This document shows, piece by piece, positions 43,075-52,419 of a DNA stretch of 64,000 nt. The notes beneath the pieces were generated by a model. The model had not been told where the DNA came from. It made no database searches and saw only the letters and a program-made list of their open reading frames with translations. A program made the position numbers and the translations under genes. The number at the start of each line of letters is the position of its first letter. Position 1 is the stretch's first letter. Source of the DNA: an uncultured Bradyrhizobium sp. (GTDB lineage Bacteria; Pseudomonadota; Alphaproteobacteria; Rhizobiales; Xanthobacteraceae); contig NZ_CANSMR010000016.1 in NCBI RefSeq assembly GCF_947648125.1, forward strand, positions 62,001-126,000, read 5' to 3'.

Positions 43075-44685
43075 ATGGTCGATGTTTCGCGCAGAACGCT
43101 GCTCAAGCTCGCGGCCAGCGTGCCGCCGGCGATGGCGGCCCCGGCTATCCTCTCATCGAGAGCCATCGCCGCCGGCAAGGGCAAGACCATATCGGCGGTC
43201 ATGCATTCGGACCTGCGCATCATCGATCCCGGTTTCACCACCGCCTACATCACCCGCGACCATGGCTACATGGTCTACGACACGCTGCTCGGCATCGATT
43301 CAAGCTTCAAGGTCCGACCGCAGATGGCGGACTGGACGATCTCGGACGACAAGCTCACCTACACCTTCACGCTGCGCGACGGCTTGAAATGGCATGACGG
43401 CGCGCCGGTCACGGCGGAGGACTGCATCGCCTCGCTGAAGCGCTGGACCGTCGTTGACGGCATGGCGCAGAAGCTCGCCGAATTCACCGCCTCCCTCGAG
43501 GCCAGCGGACCGAAGACGATCGTGCTCAAGCTCAAGGAGCCGTACGGCCTGGTGCTGGAGTCGCTGGCCAAGCCCTCCTCCTATGTCGCCTTCATGATGC
43601 CGAAGCGGCTCGCGGAAACGCCACCGGGCAAGCAGATCCCCGAGCAGGTCGGCTGCGGCCCGTTCAAATTCGTGCAGGCCGAATTCCAGCCCGGCGTGAA
43701 GGCGGTCTATGAGCGGAACGCCGACTACGTGCCGCGCAAGGAAAAGCCGGATTGGCTGTCGGGCGGCAAGGTCGCGAAAGTCGATCGCGTCGAATGGATC
43801 ACGATGCCCGACGCGCAGACCGCGATCAACGCGCTGCAATCCGGCGACATCGATTTCCTGGAGCAGCCGTCGATCGATCTGGTGCCGGTGCTCGAAGCCA
43901 ATTCCGATCTCACCGTCGGCGTGCTGAACAAGTTCGGTTTCCAGATCGAAGGCCGGATGAATTTCCTGCACCCGCCGTTCGACAATCCCAAGATCCGCCG
44001 CGCCGCATTCCTGGCGATGAACCAGAAGGACGTGCTCGACGCCACCGTCGGCAACGCCAAATATTACGAAGTCTGCGGCTCCTATTTCGCCTGCGCCACG
44101 CCGCTCGCCAGCGACGCCGGCGCAGAGACGCTGATCAAGGGCAACGGCATGGCCGAGGCCAAGAAGGCGCTGGCCGCCTCGGGCTATGACGGCACGCCCG
44201 TCGTGATCATGATCCCCGGCGACGTGCAGACGCTGAAGGGGCCACCGACCGTCGCGGCGCAGCTGTTGCGCGCGGCCGGCTTCAATGTCGACGCGCAGGT
44301 GACGGACTGGCAGACCGTGGTGAGCCGCCGCGCCAGCCAGAAGCCGCCCAAGGAAGGCGGCTGGAACCTGTTCTTCACCTTCACGGGCGCGACCGAGGTG
44401 ATGAACCCGATCGTCAACAACCAGATCGCCGCGAACGGCAAGCGGGCCTGGTTCGGCTGGCCTGAGGACCCCAAGCTCGAGCAGATGCGCGACGCCTACG
44501 CGCGCGCCACCTCGCCTGAGGAGCAGAAGAAGCTCGCGGTGGAGATCCAGAAGGAAGCCTACGAGCAGGTGATCTATGTCCCGCTCGGCCAGTTCCGCCT
44601 GCCGAGCGCCTGGCGCAAATCGCTCACCGGTATCCTGGACGGCCCGGCGCCGCCGGTGTTCTGGAACGTCGACAAGACGGAATAG
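43075..44685 (+). CDS. ABC transporter substrate-binding protein, family 5 (dipeptide/oligopeptide type)
   Basis: The 536-residue product has a twin-arginine-like signal (SRRTLLKLAASVPP) and SBP family 5 blocks: DPGFTTAYITRDHGYMVYDTLL, YTFTLRDGLKWHDGAPVTAEDC, and the C-terminal EEQKKLAVEIQKEAYEQVIYVPLGQF. The family delivers peptides, or other ligands such as glutathione or nickel, to Opp-type permeases. No permease or ATPase is adjacent, so it is an orphan or it serves a distant system. The neighbouring Mo hydroxylase operon may share its ligand, but this is inference. Confidence 0.9.
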   Translation: MVDVSRRTLLKLAASVPPAMAAPAILSSRAIAAGKGKTISAVMHSDLRIIDPGFTTAYITRDHGYMVYDTLLGIDSSFKVRPQMADWTISDDKLTYTFTLRDGLKWHDGAPVTAEDCIASLKRWTVVDGMAQKLAEFTASLEASGPKTIVLKLKEPYGLVLESLAKPSSYVAFMMPKRLAETPPGKQIPEQVGCGPFKFVQAEFQPGVKAVYERNADYVPRKEKPDWLSGGKVAKVDRVEWITMPDAQTAINALQSGDIDFLEQPSIDLVPVLEANSDLTVGVLNKFGFQIEGRMNFLHPPFDNPKIRRAAFLAMNQKDVLDATVGNAKYYEVCGSYFACATPLASDAGAETLIKGNGMAEAKKALAASGYDGTPVVIMIPGDVQTLKGPPTVAAQLLRAAGFNVDAQVTDWQTVVSRRASQKPPKEGGWNLFFTFTGATEVMNPIVNNQIAANGKRAWFGWPEDPKLEQMRDAYARATSPEEQKKLAVEIQKEAYEQVIYVPLGQFRLPSAWRKSLTGILDGPAPPVFWNVDKTE

Positions 44686-44700
44686 GATCGGTGGCGCGAT
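44669..44700 (+). repeat. 32-base direct repeat, copy A
   Basis: This overlaps the last codons of the family 5 binding protein gene and the hairpin just after it. A copy with 3 mismatches lies at 46414-46445. The two bracket the PNPOx remnant and the LivJ-type gene. Confidence 0.7.
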
Positions 44701-44935
44701 CACCGATCAGCCTTCGCGATCGTGCCTGATCGTGGATCCAATGGCCAAAGCCATTCTCGCGCTGGTGTCCTGCCCGTGAAACCGGGCGCCCTTCCCGACG
44801 TCTCCGGCAATCCACCCGACGACAATCGGGCACAGGAAGCATCGTATTCAGTGGGAATGGGCGAGGGCCCGGCGGCGCGCCGGTGCTATGCTGTCATCTC
44901 GCCCGAAGCCTGCCCATTGAATCTCGAGAACGGCC

Positions 44936-45184
44936 ATGGAGGCACGCGGATTTTACCACGAGGGGATGCTTGCGCTGCAGGAGCACGCCGACGGCCGGCG
45001 CCTGGCCGATTTCCTGGCCACCAGCGCCAGGCACAGCGAATTTTCCGAACGCGACGCGGCGCAGATCACGGCGGCAAGTTTCTTCTTCAAAACGCTGCCG
45101 GCGGTCGTACCGCATCTGCCGCGGTCCGACGCGCGGGGCGTCATGTCGTCAAGCCCGGTCACCATTGGGCAGCGCGATGCATAG
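44936..45184 (+). pseudogene. Truncated pyridoxamine 5'-phosphate oxidase-like gene
   Basis: The N-terminal ~60 residues (MEARGFYHEGMLALQEHADG ... AASFFF) resemble PNPOx-family flavoproteins found in Rhizobiales, but the sequence then leaves the family and stops at residue 82, well short of the usual ~150-200. I read it as a remnant, overlapped by the start of the next gene at 45177. The match is by eye. It may still be expressed as a short peptide. Confidence 0.5.
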
Positions 45185-46394
45185 AGACCGATGCAGGCTG
45201 ACGGCCACGGTTGCGATCATCGGTGTCAGCCTTGTTGCCGCCAACGCGCTCGCCCAAAGCCGCAAATACGATCCCGGCGCCAGCGACGCCGAGATCAGGA
45301 TCGGCCAGACCATGCCCTATAGCGGGCCGGCGTCGGCAATCTCGGTCATCGGCAAACTCCAGGCCGCCTATTTTCGGATGATCAACGACCGCGGCGGAAT
45401 TAACGGACGCAAGATCAAGCTGATCTCCTATGACGATGCGGCGACGCCATCCAAGACGGTCGAGCAGATCCGCAAGCTCGTCGAAGGCGACGAGGTGCTG
45501 TTCACGTTCCAGACGCCCGGCAGCGCCTCCAACATCGCCGTTCAGAAATATCTCAACGACCACCATGTCCCGCAACTGTTCGTGGGCGGTCGCTCGACGC
45601 GTTTCGAGGATCCCGTGGACTTTCCATGGACCATGGGATTCGCGCCAAACCTGCGGACCGAGATTCGCATCTACGTGCGCTTCATCCTCGACAATTATCC
45701 GGATGCCAGGATCGGCCTGCTCTACCAGAATGACGAAAGCGGCAAGGACTATCTCGCCGGCTTGAAGGACGGGCTCGGCGCGAAGGCCGCGCTGATGCTC
45801 ACGTCTGAAGCGCCCTATGAAATGACGGACCCGACCATCGACTCGCAGGTGGTGCGGCTCAAGGCTGCGGGCGTCAACGTGCTGATCGACATGGCAGCGC
45901 CGAAGTTCGCCGCCCAGGCGATCCGCAAGACCGCGGAGCTCGGTTGGAAGCCGCTTCATTTGCTTGGTGTCGGCTCATCCTCGATCGACGCGGTGCTGGC
46001 GCCCGCGGGACTCGATAACGCCAAGGGACTGATCTCGGCGAGTTCGTTCAAGGAGGCCGCCGACCCTACCTGGGCAGACGATGCGGGCATGAGGAAATGG
46101 ACCGCCTTCATGGCCTCGTATTATCCGGAGGGCGACAGAAAGAGCATCTTCACAACCTACGGCTACAGCGCAGCCGAGCTGCTGGTGCAGGTGCTGCAGC
46201 AATGCGGCGACGATCTCTCGCGCGACAACGTCATGCGCCAGGCGGCCAATCTGAAGAGCGTGAAGCTCGATCTGCTGCTGCCGGGCCTCTCCATCAACAC
46301 CAGCCGCAGCGATTATCGCGTGGTGAAGGAATTCCGGATGATGCGCTTCACCGGCGAGCGCTGGGAACCGTTCGGGCCGATGGTCGCGGATTGA
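45177..46394 (+). CDS. ABC substrate-binding protein, LivJ type (family 4)
   Basis: The 405-residue product has a signal peptide (LTATVAIIGVSLVAANALAQ) and a periplasmic-binding type I fold: IRIGQTMPYSGPASAISVIG, INDRGGINGRKIKLISYDD, IGLLYQNDESGKDYL and FKEAADPTWADD. The family binds branched-chain amino acids, amides or aromatic compounds. No permease genes are adjacent. The ATG at 45177 lies within the remnant upstream. The gene sits between two short direct repeats, which suggests that it arrived as a unit. Confidence 0.9.
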   Translation: MHRDRCRLTATVAIIGVSLVAANALAQSRKYDPGASDAEIRIGQTMPYSGPASAISVIGKLQAAYFRMINDRGGINGRKIKLISYDDAATPSKTVEQIRKLVEGDEVLFTFQTPGSASNIAVQKYLNDHHVPQLFVGGRSTRFEDPVDFPWTMGFAPNLRTEIRIYVRFILDNYPDARIGLLYQNDESGKDYLAGLKDGLGAKAALMLTSEAPYEMTDPTIDSQVVRLKAAGVNVLIDMAAPKFAAQAIRKTAELGWKPLHLLGVGSSSIDAVLAPAGLDNAKGLISASSFKEAADPTWADDAGMRKWTAFMASYYPEGDRKSIFTTYGYSAAELLVQVLQQCGDDLSRDNVMRQAANLKSVKLDLLLPGLSINTSRSDYRVVKEFRMMRFTGERWEPFGPMVAD

Positions 46395-46413
46395 CCCTGC
46401 GGCGCAAGGAATA

Positions 46414-46445
46414 TCGACAAGACCGAATGGGATCGGCGGCGCGAT
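46414..46445 (+). repeat. 32-base direct repeat, copy B
   Basis: Matches 44669-44700 at 29 of 32 positions. Copy A is the 3' end of the family 5 binding protein gene plus its hairpin, so copy B is a second tail without its gene. It sits 19 bases after the LivJ-type stop. Confidence 0.7.
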
Positions 46446-46460
46446 TTACGCGCCGCCGAT
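46432..46460. terminator. Perfect 12-bp hairpin between convergent genes
   Basis: ATCGGCGGCGCG pairs with CGCGCCGCCGAT across the loop ATTTA, between the LivJ-type gene (plus) and the SPFH gene (minus). No T-tract follows, but its position suits a bidirectional transcript end. Confidence 0.6.
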
Positions 46461-46485
46461 GGCGCTGCTGACGATACCGTTCGCG

Positions 46486-48495
46486 TCACTGACCGTTGGT
46501 GCGGCGCGCGGCCTTCGGTGCCTCGTCCTTCAGCTTCTCCAATGCGCCGGGCATCATCTGCCCGAACATCGAGCTCAGCATCGCGGTCGGGATCAAACCC
46601 GCGCTGTTGCCCTCCTGCCCCTGCCCGCCCGACATCAGGAATTGCGGCACCAGCGGCTGGTTGATCCGCGTCAGCGCGTCGGCGAACTTCGCGAAGTTCT
46701 GCTCGGCAAGCCGGTATTCCGGCCCGCCATAGGCATCGACCGACAGCTTGGTCGCCTGCGCGTTGGCGGTGCCGACGGCCAGCACCCGGTCGGCCTCGCC
46801 CTGGCCTTCCAGCCGCGACTGCTCGCCGACCGCGGCTGCGGTCACCTTCCTCGTCTCGGCATCCTTCTGTGCGCGGGCGAGCGCAGCCGCGCCCTCGTTC
46901 TCGTTGACCTTGACCTGGATCAGCGATTGCGTGAGTGCCGTCTGCGCCGCCGCCGTCGCCTTGGCTTCGTTCAGCGCGCGCTCCTGCACCGCGGCCTTCT
47001 CCTGCTCCTGATAGGTCTCGATCTGCTCGCGCGCGATCTGGCGCGAGCGGAGCTGGATCAGGATGTTCTCGATGGTGTGGTCACCAGGGGCCGCGCGCGG
47101 CGTGCCGATCAACACCTCCTGAAGATCGAGCGAATAGCTCTCGAACCTCGCTTTCATGTCGTGTTCCGCTTCCTCCTGGATCGCGGCGCGGTTCTGCAGC
47201 AGCTCGATCAGCGTCATCTTCTGCGCGATGTTCTTGAAGAACGCGCTGACCATCGGGTCGAGCGTCTGCTCGACCAGCTTCTTCACGTCGCCGAAGCGCT
47301 GGATGATCATCGGCGCCTTCTTGTAGTCGATATGCATCACCACCGAGAGCGGCAGCGTCGGCTCGAACGCGTCCTTGGTGATCAGCGAGATCTCCGACAG
47401 GTTCTCGTCGAGCTTCATCGCACCGACCTCGCCGCGCATCCATTTCAGGATGAAGTTGACGGTCGGGATCACCTCGATCTTGCCGGCATAGGTGTTGAAC
47501 GCGTACTTGCCCGGCAACAGCGGGTCCTTCCAGACGCCGCGGCTGCCGTTCAGCACCAGCTCGCCGTGGCGGTACTGCTCGCCGGAAACGTCGTCGGTGC
47601 GCGGGCCGGTATAGAAGATGACGACGCCGACATTGCCGACCGGAATCACCGTCTTCGGCACCGCCTCGACGGTCGCGAACAGGCGGTTGATGTACCAGGT
47701 GCCCTCGACGATGACCTGGAGCTGACGGCCGCGATAGCCGCCGGCGCTCAGGAATTTCTCGGGCTCCTGGAAATTGTTGTGAAAGGTCGCCGCGTCGCGC
47801 AGCTCGATGCCGACTTCAGGCGCGATGATCTCACCCGGAGGCAGCGACGGGCCGTCATGCACGGTGACGATGCCGACCAGATCGTGATCGGCCGCCAGCA
47901 CGACCGGCGCAAAACCCCAGCGCTCGGTGATCGTGAGCTGCATGCTCTCGAGCACGCCGCGTTCCCGCTCGCTGAGCGCATGACCGTAGACGCGCTCGTC
48001 GGTGATGACCGCGAATTGCGTCGTGTTGATCGCATAGGTGCCTTCGCGCAGGATCTTGCGCTGCGGCCCCTTCTGGCCGCCGCCGAGCAGGAAGCGGCGC
48101 GCGTCCTGGAAGTCGGACTTGTCTTCGGTGTCGTTGGCGCCAAGTACCTGCGAAGGCTCGAGCGCCGCGCCGTCGCGCGCGAACACATAGGCGATCTTGC
48201 CCTGGCCGACGGTCACGAGGTCCGAGCGGTGGATCCGGTACATGAACGGAAACATCACGTGCAGGCCGCCGCGCAGCACCTCCGGCTCGTAGCCGGCCTC
48301 GCCGTTCAGCGCGATGAAGCCGTCCTCGATCGAGCCCTTCATCGCCCACAGCTTCTCGACGATGCCGACCTGATTGTTGGGAATGTAGCGAAATACGTTC
48401 GATATGCGCAGCAGGATCGCACATGCGACCGCTGCAGCGATCCAAATGGCAGGCTGGGTTAAACCTGAACCATTAAGAAAACCGAGGAAATCCAT
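46486..48495 (-). CDS. SPFH/band 7 (flotillin-like) membrane protein
   Basis: The 669-residue product has an N-terminal anchor helix (AIWIAAAVACAILLRIS), a band 7/SPFH region, and a long C-terminal coiled coil rich in A, E, Q and R (EQIETYQEQEKAAVQERALN), ending in QGQEGNSAGLIPTA. It is longer than typical flotillins, with two SPFH-like stretches (residues ~40-270 and ~270-450). Such proteins form membrane microdomains that scaffold proteases or signalling complexes. The ATG at 48495 is chosen. No NfeD-type partner is adjacent. Confidence 0.85.
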   Translation of the reverse strand: MDFLGFLNGSGLTQPAIWIAAAVACAILLRISNVFRYIPNNQVGIVEKLWAMKGSIEDGFIALNGEAGYEPEVLRGGLHVMFPFMYRIHRSDLVTVGQGKIAYVFARDGAALEPSQVLGANDTEDKSDFQDARRFLLGGGQKGPQRKILREGTYAINTTQFAVITDERVYGHALSERERGVLESMQLTITERWGFAPVVLAADHDLVGIVTVHDGPSLPPGEIIAPEVGIELRDAATFHNNFQEPEKFLSAGGYRGRQLQVIVEGTWYINRLFATVEAVPKTVIPVGNVGVVIFYTGPRTDDVSGEQYRHGELVLNGSRGVWKDPLLPGKYAFNTYAGKIEVIPTVNFILKWMRGEVGAMKLDENLSEISLITKDAFEPTLPLSVVMHIDYKKAPMIIQRFGDVKKLVEQTLDPMVSAFFKNIAQKMTLIELLQNRAAIQEEAEHDMKARFESYSLDLQEVLIGTPRAAPGDHTIENILIQLRSRQIAREQIETYQEQEKAAVQERALNEAKATAAAQTALTQSLIQVKVNENEGAAALARAQKDAETRKVTAAAVGEQSRLEGQGEADRVLAVGTANAQATKLSVDAYGGPEYRLAEQNFAKFADALTRINQPLVPQFLMSGGQGQEGNSAGLIPTAMLSSMFGQMMPGALEKLKDEAPKAARRTNGQ

Positions 48496-48936
48496 AGTCC
48501 ATCTCCACAATTCGCAACTGGGCGGTTTGGAACCCAAACCTCACCCAAGAATTGCGGTGCGGACATGTGGTGCGGCCTTGGCGACGCAAGGCGTGAACAT
48601 TATTCGCACTGCCAATCTTTTTTTGATGACAGCATGAACCGCAGCACTGGCGGCGCGACATCGATCGGCGCGAACAATTTGCTGCGATTGCACATCATTC
48701 GCAGCAGACCGGTCTTGCGCGATGACCGGGGCGTGGACTCATAAAGGTCCGCTTCCGAGGGTGAATCGGTAGTTGCTGGGGTCGATCGTCGTCGACTGCT
48801 TTTGACCCATCGCGTCATCTGCAGCTGCCGACGGCGCACAGTCATATTGCCGCCGTCGAACGTCGGATACACCATAGCGTCCGGTAACAGTAGCGCGAAC
48901 CCGCCGTCTGAAGCGGATTTAACCGATGAGCCCTCT
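48496..48936. other. Intergenic region without a recognised gene
   Basis: These 441 bases lie upstream of two minus-strand genes. A minus-strand reading frame is open over part of it (SVKSASDGGFALLLPDAMVY onward) and runs on into the next gene's other frame, but I recognise no family and no ribosome site. GC content falls visibly compared with the flanks, and an eight-base T-run occurs near 48618. Confidence 0.4.
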
Positions 48937-49857
48937 TCATCCGCGCTTCGACAGCATCTCCTGGAGTATCGCCTCAACCGAGTACGGCGAAATCCCAAGT
49001 TCGACAAAGCCAGGCATCTCCGGCGATGACACGGTGTCGATCTGCATGAGCTCCACCTGATTGCGCGTGAGAAGTGGCTCCGGGAGTATTTCGGAAGCCC
49101 ATGCCAGCGCGTGCCAAACGGCGAACGGGATGGGGACCAGGATGGGCGCGAGGTCAGCTTGGCGCGCGACGATTCCGACCAATTCCTTGTAGGAATAAAC
49201 GCGAGGGCCGCCGCACTCGAAGATCGTTGGTCGCGTCTCGGCTCGCTGGATGGTCCGAACCGTCGCTTCCGCCACATCTTCCACATAGGCAGGCTGCAGA
49301 CTCATCAAGCCACGGCCGAACATCGGGTAGATTGGGAGCCGACGGAGAAGCTTGAGGATGGTCGTGACGAACGCATCGTCCGGTCCGAACATGACGGCGG
49401 GTCGGATGATATGTGCGTCGGCGAAGGCAGCCCCGACCACCAATTCGCCTTCGCCGCGCGCTCGGATGTACCGCGATTGAGACGCGGCATCGGCGCCGAT
49501 GCCTGAAATGTGAACGAGCCTTTTGACTCCGGTCCGGCGCGCTTGGGCTGCTACCCGTTGGGCGGCTTCGACATGAACGGAATGAAACGTCTCCCGACCG
49601 TGCTCGACGTAAAGGCTGACCGCATTTACGGCGGCGTAAGCCCCGGCAAGTGCATCCGCGACAGACCGTACGTCGTGAATATCGGCCTGGACCAATTGGA
49701 GTTGCGGATCATGAGGGCCAGACTGACTGCGCCCGCGATCTGGATGCCTTGACGCGATCCGGACGGGAAACTCGCGATCGCGCAGACGCTGAACGATGCG
49801 GCGGCCGAGAAAACCGGTTCCGCCGAATACGGTGACGGTGCGACCGTTCGTTGCCAT
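48937..49857 (-). CDS. NAD(P)-binding SDR protein (NDUFA9-like)
   Basis: The 306-residue product has the atypical SDR cofactor motif VFGGTGFLGRRIVQRL, AAVNAVSLYVEHGRETF, HISGIGADAASQSRYIRARGE and IRPAVMFGPDDAF. These match NDUFA9-like NAD(P)H-binding proteins, in bacteria often unlinked to complex I. Substrate is unknown. The first gene of a mosaic region, it is divergent from nothing obvious; its ATG at 49857 is followed upstream by the VOC gene. Confidence 0.88.
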   Translation of the reverse strand: MATNGRTVTVFGGTGFLGRRIVQRLRDREFPVRIASRHPDRGRSQSGPHDPQLQLVQADIHDVRSVADALAGAYAAVNAVSLYVEHGRETFHSVHVEAAQRVAAQARRTGVKRLVHISGIGADAASQSRYIRARGEGELVVGAAFADAHIIRPAVMFGPDDAFVTTILKLLRRLPIYPMFGRGLMSLQPAYVEDVAEATVRTIQRAETRPTIFECGGPRVYSYKELVGIVARQADLAPILVPIPFAVWHALAWASEILPEPLLTRNQVELMQIDTVSSPEMPGFVELGISPYSVEAILQEMLSKRG

Positions 49858-49979
49858 CCTTTGATCTTTGCTCGAGAGACCGCGCCATAGTCCGAGCCGA
49901 AGCTGACGTCAGGGCGCTGCCGTCTGTCGGAACAATACCCTCTCTCAGCGACTGTTGGAATGCAGGCTGCTTCGATCCG

Positions 49980-50348
49980 CTATTGGACGGAAGCCGGAAG
50001 CAAAGGTCGAGCGAAACTGAGTTCCTGGCCGTCGGGATCAACCAGGTGGAAGAAGCGCTCACCCCATTTGGCATCGCGGGGCACAGTCGCCGGCTTGTAA
50101 CCTGCCGCGAGCGCGCGTTCGTAAAGTGCGTCAACATCGGTGACGTAGAAGATGACCCGACCCCACCAGGACCAGCGTCGTTCGGCTGGTTGGTCGGTGA
50201 GGTTGAGGTAGCTCGTACCTGCTCGAAAGCTAGTGAACGACGACCATTCGCCGCCATGCAGCACCTCAAATCCCAGCGCTCGGTAGAATTGGACAGCCCG
50301 TCGCATTTCATGCGTGCCGAGTGTGACCGCGCTGACCCCCTCGATCAT
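49980..50348 (-). CDS. VOC superfamily (glyoxalase/dioxygenase fold) protein
   Basis: The 122-residue single-domain product opens MIEGVSAVTLGTHEMRRAVQ with FYRALGFEVLHGGEWSSF, GRVIFYVTDVDALYERALAAG and FFHLVDPDGQELSFARPL, giving a His and Glu metal-binding pattern. Members include glyoxalase I, antibiotic resistance and extradiol enzymes; nothing selects one. The ATG at 50348 has AGGAGAG 7 bases upstream. A TTG six bases earlier is possible. Confidence 0.88.
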   Translation of the reverse strand: MIEGVSAVTLGTHEMRRAVQFYRALGFEVLHGGEWSSFTSFRAGTSYLNLTDQPAERRWSWWGRVIFYVTDVDALYERALAAGYKPATVPRDAKWGERFFHLVDPDGQELSFARPLLPASVQ

Positions 50349-50575
50349 GGCCAAACTCTCCTGTTCGATTTCGCTGCGCCTTTTGTTGTCGCGGCAGCGG
50401 GATTAACCTCCACCTCATGTGTGACGAACGGCGAGCAAGTCAACGTCGAGCAACGCTTTCCATGCGTCACCGCTCACGGCGAACGGTAGACGTCCCAAAA
50501 AGTTCGAACCGAACATGGAGAGGCTCTAAACTCTAACCAGTCGATCCGAACAGCACACGCGAAAAGGAGCAGAGC

Positions 50576-51058
50576 ATGAAGGGCGATAAAGACGTTATCG
50601 AATACCTCAACAAAGCGCTGCGCCACGAGCTCACCGCGGTGAACCAGTACTGGCTGCACTACCGCCTGCTCGACAATTGGGGCTACAAGGTGCTGGCCAA
50701 GACGTGGCGCAAGGAATCGATTGAAGAGATGCAACATGCAGACAAGCTCATCGAACGCATTATCTTCCTCGATGGATCTCCCAATATGCAGACGCTGGAA
50801 TCCCTTCATATCGGGAAGACCGTGAAGGCCGTGCTCGATAGCGACTTACAAGCCGAATTGTCGGCGCGCTCCCTCTACGCTGAAGCCGCGACCCATTGCC
50901 ATCAGGTCGAAGACTACGTGACACGGGATCTGTTTGAGCAACTCATGCACGATGAGGAAGAGCATATCGATTTTCTGGAAACCCAGATCGAACTCGTCGT
51001 GAGGATCGGTCTTGAGCTATATGCCCAGCGCCATATCGGAGAGCTCGACAAGGACTAA
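50576..51058 (+). CDS. bfr: Bacterioferritin
   Basis: The 160-residue product has all ferroxidase ligands in place, E18, E51, H54, E94, E127 and H130, and the haem ligand M52. Bfr forms a 24-mer that oxidises and stores iron with haem at subunit interfaces. AAAAGGAGCAGAGC precedes the ATG. No bacterioferritin-associated ferredoxin (bfd) gene is beside it. It is in the mosaic region, divergent from the VOC gene, so transfer of the whole segment is possible. Confidence 0.95.
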   Translation: MKGDKDVIEYLNKALRHELTAVNQYWLHYRLLDNWGYKVLAKTWRKESIEEMQHADKLIERIIFLDGSPNMQTLESLHIGKTVKAVLDSDLQAELSARSLYAEAATHCHQVEDYVTRDLFEQLMHDEEEHIDFLETQIELVVRIGLELYAQRHIGELDKD

Positions 51059-51432
51059 AGTGCCAACAACTGCTTTTGGCCTTTGTCGGTCATGCCGCGC
51101 TGGTTGACGAAGGTCCGCTCCGGCAAGGCTCTCCGCCTCGTTAGAGTTGTGATCAATCTCAAGACCGCAAAAGCGCTCTGGGTTGAAGAGCCGGCAAGGC
51201 TACCCTCGCCGACGAGGGACCGAATGAGGGCTCCATCTGCTGCGATGCATAATCTGAAACTGGCCCATCGCTTCAGTTGGCGCAGTGCAGCGGCATGTCT
51301 GAAACTGGGGGTAGATCGGAAGTAGATGGCCAACTACAAAATAACGCGAATGACCCAAGGCGACATCGGCTGCGCAATGCACAACACAACTATAATGTGG
51401 TAGCGTGTAGCCCTTGGTTGGGAGGAAATCCC
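51059..51432. other. Intergenic region with a gene remnant
   Basis: Apart from the ABC_sub_bind tail fragment at 51128-51183, this 374-base gap holds no complete gene. The last ~20 bases carry GGGAGGAAATCCC, the ribosome site of the gene at 51433. Confidence 0.5.
51128..51183 (+). pseudogene. Fragment of an ABC_sub_bind gene C-terminus
   Basis: The translated stretch LRLVRVVINLKTAKALWVEE carries VINLKTAKAL, the C-terminal signature of the intact binding proteins at 51433, 52416 and 58795. The rest of the gene is missing, so only a decayed tail remains. Confidence 0.6.
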
Positions 51433-52419
51433 ATGAGGCGGCGGGAATTCATTGCGTCCCTTGTGAGCACGATCGCCGTATGGCCGTTCGCGGCCCCCGC
51501 TCAGACTGCGTCAAAGGTGTACCGCATCGGGATCCTCAGTACCGATGGACCCGCCGACGCTAAGAGCATTTTTGACGCAATGTTGCATGCCTTAGCGAGT
51601 CACGGTTACATACCCGAGCGCAATATTGCGCTCGAAATCCGTGCCAGCGGGATCCACACTGAACAGCTGCCACAGCTTGCCAAGGATCTTGTCGCGAGCA
51701 ACGTGGATATGATCCTTGCCTTCAGCTTTCCCGCAGCCATGGCCGCCAAGAACGCCACGGCAACGATTCCAATCGTGTCGACCGAAGCGGGGGGAGATCC
51801 CGTTGCGACGGGCTTGGTCAAAAGTCTGTCGCGGCCAGGCGGCAACGTAACCGGCGTCTCTGATATGGCCATCGAACTTGCTCCCAAGCGTCTCGAACTG
51901 ATCAAAGACATGGTGCCTTTGGTGCGCTCCGTCGCAATGCTCTGGAACGCTCGCGATCTGGGCATGACGCTGCGATACCAGGGGGCGGCCGACGCCGCGC
52001 GGGCAATTGGGGCACGAGTGCAACCCCTCGCGGTGCGTGAGCCGGATGATTTTGACGAAGCTTTCGCAAGCATGGTGCGCGATCCGCCAGATGCAATTCT
52101 CTTGGTCTCGGATGCACTCACTCGCCTGAATCGCCGACGGGTCTACGAATTTGCCGATGCACATCGGCTGCCGGCCACCTACGAGCGGGCAAACTATGTG
52201 CGCGAAGGCGGCCTGTCGTCCTATAGCCCAGACTTGGATGAAATCTACGATCGAGCGACCTCTTTGATTGATCGCATTTTTAAGGGAGCCAACCCGGCGG
52301 ACTTACCATTCGAGCAACCGACGCGTTTTCACCTCACCATCAATCTCAAGACAGCTAAGTCGCTCGGCATTACAGTGCCCGCTTCAGTGGTTGCTCGCGC
52401 CGACGAGGTAATCGAATGA
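51433..52419 (+). CDS. ABC_sub_bind (PF04392) periplasmic binding protein 1
   Basis: The 328-residue product has a TAT-like signal (MRRREFIASLVSTIAVWPFA) and the family pattern: KVYRIGILSTDGP, SRPGGNVTGVSDMAIELAPKRLELIK, AMLWNARDLGMTLRYQGA and the tail LTINLKTAKSLGITVPASV. These proteins are strongly expanded in Bradyrhizobium, usually without a permease; ligands are largely unknown. It is coupled to the next paralogue by an ATGA overlap. GGGAGGAAAT precedes the ATG. Confidence 0.9.
   Translation: MRRREFIASLVSTIAVWPFAAPAQTASKVYRIGILSTDGPADAKSIFDAMLHALASHGYIPERNIALEIRASGIHTEQLPQLAKDLVASNVDMILAFSFPAAMAAKNATATIPIVSTEAGGDPVATGLVKSLSRPGGNVTGVSDMAIELAPKRLELIKDMVPLVRSVAMLWNARDLGMTLRYQGAADAARAIGARVQPLAVREPDDFDEAFASMVRDPPDAILLVSDALTRLNRRRVYEFADAHRLPATYERANYVREGGLSSYSPDLDEIYDRATSLIDRIFKGANPADLPFEQPTRFHLTINLKTAKSLGITVPASVVARADEVIE

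Noticed and set aside
46459-48462. 667-residue plus-strand frame
   Set aside because: Shadow of the SPFH gene; leucine/arginine-rich with no domain.
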